Of a stretch of 9,047 nucleotides of DNA, positions 5,107 to 9,047 are shown one piece after another; the stretch's first letter is position 1, and each line of letters opens with the position of its first letter. The stretch spans positions 1 to 9,047 of the forward strand of contig CAZNWE010000122.1 in assembly GCA_964576715.1 (NCBI GenBank). The letters run 5' to 3'. The notes under the pieces are model-generated. The model searched no databases and had not been told where the DNA came from. It saw only the letters and a program-made list of their open reading frames with translations. A program made the translations under genes and the position numbers. The stretch is from SLRI01 sp964576715 (lineage in GTDB: Bacteria > Pseudomonadota > Alphaproteobacteria > Geminicoccales > Geminicoccaceae).

Positions 5107-6060
5107 ATGACACCCGCCGCCGCCACCGAGCCAGCCCAGGCAGCCAGCCCACCCGCATCGCCGCTCCGGCCCGAGCCGCCGCCGGCGACGAGCAGCGCCC
5201 GGGCGCGCCCGGGCCTCCTGGCAGCCTGGGGCGCTTATGTCGCGCGGCTCAAGCGCGTGGCCAAGCGACGGCGCAAGCTCGCCGCCGCCGATGTGGTCGT
5301 CGTCAGCCACGCCAAGAGCGGCCGGACCTGGCTCGCGACGATGATCTCGCACGTCTATCACCGCCGCTACGGCATTCCCGAGAGCGAGCTCATCCAGTTC
5401 GACAATTTCCACAAGCTCGACAGCCGCGCGCCACGCATCCTGTTCAGCCACGACAACCAGAAGGACAAACGCCGGACGCCGCTCTTCACCCCCGAGCGGC
5501 TGCGCCAGCAAAGGGTCGTGCTGCTGGTCCGCAATCCCTGCGACATTGCGATTTCCGCCTACTTCCAGTCGTTCCGCGATGCGCGCAAAGGGCTCGGCCC
5601 GGGGCACGGCGGGCGGGCCGTTTTCGACTATGTGGTCGGCTACAAGCTGCCGCTCGTCCTCAGGTTCCTGCAGCGCTGGCACGACCAGCTCGACCGGCTG
5701 GAGCGGGTGCTGGTGGTGCGCTACGAGGACCTGCGGACGCAGCCGGTGCGCGAGCTCGGCCGCGTGATGAGCTTCGTCGACGGCGAGGCCGATCCGGACG
5801 ATATCGAGGCGGCGGTGGCGTTCGCCTCGTTCGAGCAGATGAAGCAGAAGGAGGCCGCCAACTTCTTCAAGAGCGACAAACTGCGGCCGGGCGATTCCCG
5901 GGATCCGCAGTCCTTCAAGGTGCGCCAGGGGCGGGTCGGCGGCTTTCGCGACCACTTCACCGAGAAGCAGTTGGCGGAGATCGAGGACATGGTGGCGGCG
6001 GCCGGGCTCACCGCCTTCGGCTATGCGCCGAGCCGTCCGGCCGTGGCGGCGACGCCATGA
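5107..6060 (+). CDS. Sulfotransferase ST1 (PAPS-dependent, Sulfotransfer_1 type)
   Basis: Expected to transfer sulfate from PAPS to a hydroxyl or amino group of an acceptor. It has 317 residues. The first 35 are Pro/Ala-rich and probably disordered, followed by a basic helix (47-57, VAKRRRK). The 5'-phosphosulfate loop is HAKSGRTWLATMI (68-80). The 3'-phosphate site is LLVRNPCDIAISAYF (139-153) with R142 and S150. The C-terminal PAPS-binding region KVRQGRVGGFRDHFT (271-285) corresponds to the RKGxxGDWKNxFT motif of cytosolic sulfotransferases. H115 in ILFSHDN is the best candidate for the catalytic base (KTHLP position). No signal peptide, so cytosolic or membrane-associated. The ATG has only a weak upstream ribosome site, and no other in-frame start fits. 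Its stop overlaps the ST2 start (ATGA at 6057-6060), implying translational coupling. It is paralogous to ST3. Acceptor unknown. Confidence 0.9.
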   Translation: MTPAAATEPAQAASPPASPLRPEPPPATSSARARPGLLAAWGAYVARLKRVAKRRRKLAAADVVVVSHAKSGRTWLATMISHVYHRRYGIPESELIQFDNFHKLDSRAPRILFSHDNQKDKRRTPLFTPERLRQQRVVLLVRNPCDIAISAYFQSFRDARKGLGPGHGGRAVFDYVVGYKLPLVLRFLQRWHDQLDRLERVLVVRYEDLRTQPVRELGRVMSFVDGEADPDDIEAAVAFASFEQMKQKEAANFFKSDKLRPGDSRDPQSFKVRQGRVGGFRDHFTEKQLAEIEDMVAAAGLTAFGYAPSRPAVAATP

Positions 6061-6884
6061 GCAAGGCGCGTGGGGTCGTCGTCGCCGGCTTTCCCAACAC
6101 CGGGACAACCATCACCGCAATGATCCTGGGCCAGCACCCGAGCGCCTTTGCGACCGGTGAACTCGCCCAGTTCCCCGACAAGCGCCACTTCGTCGACCGC
6201 AATCCCTGCTCCTGCGGTCGACGGGTCGTCGACTGCGCGTTCTGGCTCGGCGTGCGCGAGCGCTACCTCGAGGGGCCGCGCGGCGATGCCGGCCTCTACG
6301 CTCTGATCGCCGCCGCGGCCGGCCGCGACGTCGTCGTCGACGTTGCCCACGACACCGACCGGGTCGCCGCCCTGGTCGACGCGGACGGTCTCGATCTTCG
6401 CGTCGTCCACATGGTGCGCAAGCGCCAGGCCGTGGTGAATTCGCGGCTGCGCCGCCTCTACGGGCGCGGCATCATCGATCCCTACCGGCCGTCGCGGGTG
6501 CAGAAGATCTTCAAGGTCGGCCGCCGCCATCAGCAGTTCCTGGACCGCATGGAGCAGATCCGCGAGCGGGCCGGCGGGCGCTGGCTCGAGGTCGACTACG
6601 ACCGCCTGTGCCTCGACCCCAAGGCTGGCTTGGCGGCGCTCGGCAGGTTCCTCGGCCTCGACTACAGCAGCGTCGCCGCGCGCATGGCGGCGGGACTGCC
6701 GCTCGAGCGGGTGCCGCATCTGATCCGCGGCAATGGCCGTCTGCGCCGGGCCGAGACCATCGTCGTCAGGCGCGACGCCGAGTTCGTCTCCGAGTTGTCG
6801 CCGATCGACCGCTGGCTCTATGCCGCCGGCGCCGGTGTCGCCCAGTTGGCCAGCCGCTCGCGATCGACGGGCAATGGTCGCTGA
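6057..6884 (+). CDS. Sulfotransferase ST2 (different subgroup, with Cys-rich segment)
   Basis: A 275-residue PAPS-dependent sulfotransferase-fold protein. The 5'-phosphosulfate loop VAGFPNTGTTITAMIL (9-24) is followed by HPSAFATGEL with E35. A C51-x-C53-G...C60-x-F-W segment (NPCSCGRRVVDCAFW) follows. VVVDVAHDTDRVAAL (92-106) fits the conserved 'VDSSK' strand, though with HDT in place of the usual SSK. The 3'-phosphate site is VVHMVRKRQAVVNSRLRR (116-133) with R121 and S129. PHLIRGNGRLRR near 220-231 resembles the H-x-I-x-GN-x-x-R motif of this bacterial subgroup. It differs clearly from ST1 and ST3, so it probably acts on another acceptor or position. The start overlaps the ST1 stop by 4 bp, and its last 11 bp overlap the glycosyltransferase start, indicating one operon. 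The three cysteines could bind metal or form disulfides; this is speculation. Acceptor unknown. Confidence 0.88.
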   Translation: MSKARGVVVAGFPNTGTTITAMILGQHPSAFATGELAQFPDKRHFVDRNPCSCGRRVVDCAFWLGVRERYLEGPRGDAGLYALIAAAAGRDVVVDVAHDTDRVAALVDADGLDLRVVHMVRKRQAVVNSRLRRLYGRGIIDPYRPSRVQKIFKVGRRHQQFLDRMEQIRERAGGRWLEVDYDRLCLDPKAGLAALGRFLGLDYSSVAARMAAGLPLERVPHLIRGNGRLRRAETIVVRRDAEFVSELSPIDRWLYAAGAGVAQLASRSRSTGNGR

Positions 6885-7929
6885 AGACGTCAAGACGGGC
6901 CAGGGGCAGGTCGGCGCAACGACGACCTCGCCCGCTCGCGCGGCCGATCCGGCAGCCGGCGACGTCGCCGATCCGTCGGTCGGGCAACGGCCGGTCCTGG
7001 TGACGATCGGGATCTGCACCTGCAATCGCGACAACTTTCTGGCCGAACTTCTGGCCAGCCTCAAGCAGATCGATCTCGGTACGCTGGCGCCGCAGGCGGT
7101 GGCGGTCGTCGTCGTCGACAACCGGCCCAATGATGCGACCCGGGCAGTCTGCGAGACCGCGGCGGCTACACTGCCCGTCCGGCTGCGCTATGTGGCCGAG
7201 CCCGAGCCCGGCATCTCGCCGGCGCGCAACCGGGTGGTGGCCGAGACCCTGGCGGCGGGCGCCGAGTGGCTGGCTTTCATCGACGACGACGACTGGCCGG
7301 AGCCCGACTGGCTGCGGCAGCTCCTGGAGCGGCAGGCGGTCACCGGGGCCGATGTCGTGATGGGCAATTCCAAGCGGGAGGTGCCCAGCGATGCGTCGGC
7401 CAGCGCCCGGACGCGGCTCAGCCAGCACGAGGTCACCGACGACCTGCCGGTCTGGGACCGTTACGGGCTGCCGCGGCGGCTGGCCACCCACAACGTGCTG
7501 ATCCGCCGCTCGGTCCTCGAGCGGATGAACGCCATCGGCCCGGTCTTCGACCCCAGCTTCGCCCTGATGGGGGGCGGCGATGCCGATTTCTTCTGCCGCG
7601 CGAAACTGGCGGGCGCGTCGTTCGCCCGTGCCGAGCGATCGTTCATCAATTACCGGCTGCCGGCAGAGCGGTTGACGACGAACGGGCTGATTCGCCGCCG
7701 CTTCAAGAAGGGCGTCTCCCAGGGCATTCTGGCACGGCGCTACGTCACCGGTGGAAAGCGGTGGCGCTGGCTGGCGAAGTCGAGCTCCCGGCTGTTGGGC
7801 TCCTTGTTGATCCTGCCGTTTCGGCTCGTGTCGCACGACCGGCTCGTGCACGAGGTGACCGAGATTACCGTAACCTCCGGCGCCTTCTACGGGTTCTTGG
7901 GTGGACGCTATGACTACTACCGCCGGTAG
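6874..7929 (+). CDS. Family 2 glycosyltransferase
   Basis: A GT-A fold glycosyltransferase of 351 residues expected to transfer a sugar from a nucleotide-sugar donor to a growing glycan or lipid acceptor. The first 39 residues are Ala/Pro/Asp-rich linker. The nucleotide-binding strand VTIGICTCNRDNF (43-55) follows, then VVVVDNRPND (78-87), EPGISPARNRVVAET (111-125) and the metal-binding acidic cluster FIDDDDWPEPDWL (135-147). GGGDADFFCR (233-242) replaces the more usual GGED-x-DF, with D236 and D238 retained. A short hydrophobic stretch (307-319) near the C-terminus could anchor it to the membrane. ATG 6874 overlaps ST2 by 11 bp and is preceded by a weak GACGGG; a longer frame upstream exists, but its translation is serine/proline-rich shadow sequence. 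Sandwiched between sulfotransferases, it probably builds the glycan they modify (inference). Confidence 0.93.
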   Translation: MVAEDVKTGQGQVGATTTSPARAADPAAGDVADPSVGQRPVLVTIGICTCNRDNFLAELLASLKQIDLGTLAPQAVAVVVVDNRPNDATRAVCETAAATLPVRLRYVAEPEPGISPARNRVVAETLAAGAEWLAFIDDDDWPEPDWLRQLLERQAVTGADVVMGNSKREVPSDASASARTRLSQHEVTDDLPVWDRYGLPRRLATHNVLIRRSVLERMNAIGPVFDPSFALMGGGDADFFCRAKLAGASFARAERSFINYRLPAERLTTNGLIRRRFKKGVSQGILARRYVTGGKRWRWLAKSSSRLLGSLLILPFRLVSHDRLVHEVTEITVTSGAFYGFLGGRYDYYRR

Positions 7930-8068
7930 GTCCGGCCGGGTCGCGGTACTCGGGGGCCGCATCTTCCAGGGCGTGACGACCGGCAGCATCACCTCGGTGC
8001 GCCCACCGGCAGCGACAGTCGCTGCCGATCCGTCGCCAGCCGGGTCCAGCCGCCAGGCACCGGCATGA
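7910..8068 (+). CDS. Candidate small ORF bridging the glycosyltransferase and ST3 (52 aa)
   Basis: ATG 7910 lies inside the last 20 bp of the glycosyltransferase gene in another frame, with GGGTGGA a few bases upstream. The frame runs 52 codons (MTTTAGRSGRVAVLGGRIFQ...) and its TGA overlaps the ATG of ST3 as ATGA. If real, it would couple translation across the 135-bp gap. Against it: the second half is Ala/Pro/Ser-rich low complexity, a strong hairpin lies within it, stop-free frames of this length are common in such GC-rich DNA, and I recognise no family. It may simply be untranslated spacer. Confidence 0.25.
   Translation: MTTTAGRSGRVAVLGGRIFQGVTTGSITSVRPPAATVAADPSPAGSSRQAPA
8007..8027 (+). 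repeat. Perfect 9-bp hairpin upstream of ST3
   Basis: CGGCAGCGA (8007-8015) and TCGCTGCCG (8019-8027) pair perfectly around a CAG triloop, ending 37 nt before the ST3 start. No T-tract follows, so it is not a canonical terminator. It could mark an RNA processing or stabilising element inside the operon. A direct repeat ACCGGCAGC (7979-7987 and 8005-8013) offers an alternative partner for the 3' arm. Confidence 0.45.
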
Positions 8069-8955
8069 ACCTCGCCGTCGACAGCATCCGGGAGATGGCA
8101 CCGCGCCTGCTCACCTACCTGCGCGACCGCCGGCTCGACCGCAAGGACGCGCGGCTCACCGCCGAGCGGGCGGCCAAGTTCGCCGACGCGGACGTGCTCG
8201 TCGTCTCCTACACCAAGAGCGGGCGCACCTGGCTCCGCGTGCTCTTGTCCAACCTGTTCAGCCGCCGCTTCGGCCTCTCGGACAAGGAACTGCTCGACGG
8301 CGACAACCTGCATCGCCAGGCACCGCTGGTGCCCAAGGTCTACTTCGCCCCGGACACCAAGTTCCCCTATCCGGAGCTGGGGCCGGCCCTGGTGTTCGCC
8401 TCGTCGCGGCAGAAGGTGGTGTTCCTCGTGCGCGACCCGCGCGACGTCGCCGTGTCCTTCTATTTCCACGTCAAGCATCGGGCCGGGGCGCGCGAACTGC
8501 GGCGCAAAAAGATCCCGGAAGCCGCACGCGCCCTCGATCTCGACAGCTTCGTCCTCGATCCCGACTTCGGCGCCGCGCGCACCGTCGCTTATCTCAATCG
8601 TTGGGCGGCCGCCCGCGCCGGGCTTCGAGCCACCCATCTCCTGCACTACGAGGAATTGGTGGCCGACACGATCGGCACCTTCACCGCGCTGCTCGATTTC
8701 CTCGGCCAGCCCACCGACCCGACGCTGGTCGCCGAGGTCGTCGCGTTCGCCGCGTTCGATAGCCTGCAGCAAAAGGAGCGCGAGGGCTTTTTCACCTCCG
8801 ATCGGCTCGGCCGGACACGGGCCGGCGACCCGGAGACGGGCAAGGTGCGGCAGGGGCAGGTCGGCGGCTACCGCGAGCGGCTCCGGCCGGAGACCGTGCG
8901 CGCCCTCGACCGGCTGGTCCGCGACACCCTCGATCCCGTCTACGGCTACGGCTGA
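8065..8955 (+). CDS. Sulfotransferase ST3 (PAPS-dependent, paralogue of ST1)
   Basis: A 296-residue protein starting MNLAVDSIREMAPRLL. The 5'-phosphosulfate loop is SYTKSGRTWLRVLL (48-61), the 3'-phosphate site FLVRDPRDVAVSFYFH (120-135) with R123 and S131, and the C-terminal PAPS-binding segment KVRQGQVGGYRERL (260-273). It aligns with ST1 along most of its length, including QQKE...FF.SD.L before the C-terminal motif, and lacks only ST1's Pro/Ala-rich N-terminal tail. The position of ST1's candidate catalytic H115 is a proline here (P96 in VYFAPDTK), so the base may come from elsewhere or activity may differ. ATG 8065 is the first start codon in its frame after the glycosyltransferase stop. 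It lies 135 bp downstream of that gene, same strand, probably same operon. Cytosolic, acceptor unknown. Confidence 0.9.
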   Translation: MNLAVDSIREMAPRLLTYLRDRRLDRKDARLTAERAAKFADADVLVVSYTKSGRTWLRVLLSNLFSRRFGLSDKELLDGDNLHRQAPLVPKVYFAPDTKFPYPELGPALVFASSRQKVVFLVRDPRDVAVSFYFHVKHRAGARELRRKKIPEAARALDLDSFVLDPDFGAARTVAYLNRWAAARAGLRATHLLHYEELVADTIGTFTALLDFLGQPTDPTLVAEVVAFAAFDSLQQKEREGFFTSDRLGRTRAGDPETGKVRQGQVGGYRERLRPETVRALDRLVRDTLDPVYGYG

Positions 8956-8969
8956 ATTGGGGTCACGCG

Positions 8970-9047
8970 GTGATGCCGAGCGAGCGCCTGTGCGCACCTG
9001 AATGGCCGCGCCAGATGGGGCGCTCCCGCGACCCAGCGAGAATGGGC
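8970..9047 (+). CDS. Possible start of another gene, cut by window edge
   Basis: Adjacent GTG (8970) and ATG (8973) codons in one frame open 14-17 bp after the ST3 stop, and the frame stays open for the remaining 25 or so codons (MPSERLCAPEWPRQMGRS...). TTGGGG a few bases upstream is a weak ribosome site. The sequence is too short to recognise and could be non-coding. Confidence 0.2.
   Translation, partial: MMPSERLCAPEWPRQMGRSRDPARMG

Noticed and set aside
7927..8065. Read-through fusion of the glycosyltransferase into ST3 (same frame, only one TAG between them)
   Set aside because: Absence of further stops over 45 codons is expected in DNA this GC-rich, ST3 has its own ATG, and no read-through context or domain continuity is visible.
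6766..8997. Very long stop-free frame (743 codons) on the minus strand opposite the glycosyltransferase and ST3
   Set aside because: Its translation is low-complexity Gly/Ala/Arg/Asp/Glu-rich with no recognisable domain, and the plus strand carries clear family motifs throughout. It is an antisense shadow produced by GC-rich third codon positions.
1..9047. CRISPR array, tRNA, rRNA, transposase, toxin-antitoxin or phage genes
   Set aside because: No spaced direct repeats, no tRNA-like cloverleaf and no protein of these classes was seen in reading both strands.

Overview
The window is a GC-rich stretch (very high G+C, strong G/C preference in third codon positions, TTG starts tolerated) that looks like chromosome of an alphaproteobacterium, plausibly Rhodospirillales-like. 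That assignment is inference from composition and family types; there is no rRNA or other phylogenetic marker here. I saw no insertion sequence, CRISPR array, tRNA or rRNA.

Left part (1-1895, minus strand): the N-terminal 290 residues of an AGCS-family alanine/glycine:cation symporter running off the left edge (1-872), then a 354-bp gap with a dyad that could be its operator, then a complete PKHD-type Fe(II)/2-oxoglutarate hydroxylase of the YbiX/PiuC family (1227-1895). A 262-bp divergent intergenic region (1896-2157) separates these from the plus-strand genes.

Middle part (2158-4881, plus strand): a polar amino acid ABC importer laid out permease - periplasmic binding protein - permease. 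Both permeases carry the EAA loop that docks onto an ATPase, but no ATPase gene is present in the window. The gap between the binding-protein gene and the second permease (3896-3993) holds a compact array of four complementary segments that can fold as 1:2 + 3:4 or as 2:3. It is preceded by a four-codon ORF with a good Shine-Dalgarno sequence. This is the most striking non-coding structure in the window.

Right part (5107-8955, plus strand): sulfotransferase (ST1) - sulfotransferase (ST2) - family 2 glycosyltransferase - sulfotransferase (ST3). ST1/ST2 overlap by ATGA and ST2/GT2 by 11 bp; GT2 and ST3 are separated by 135 bp containing a perfect 9-bp hairpin and possibly a 52-codon small ORF that would bridge the two genes. 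ST1 and ST3 are paralogues (KSGRTWL loop, KVRQG-x-VGG C-terminal motif), while ST2 belongs to a different sulfotransferase subgroup with a C-x-C-G...C-x-F-W segment. The natural reading is an enzyme set for making and sulfating a surface glycan, glycolipid or small glycosylated molecule. The acceptor cannot be deduced from the window, and no PAPS-synthesis or export genes are visible. A possible further gene may start at 8970-8973 and run off the right edge.
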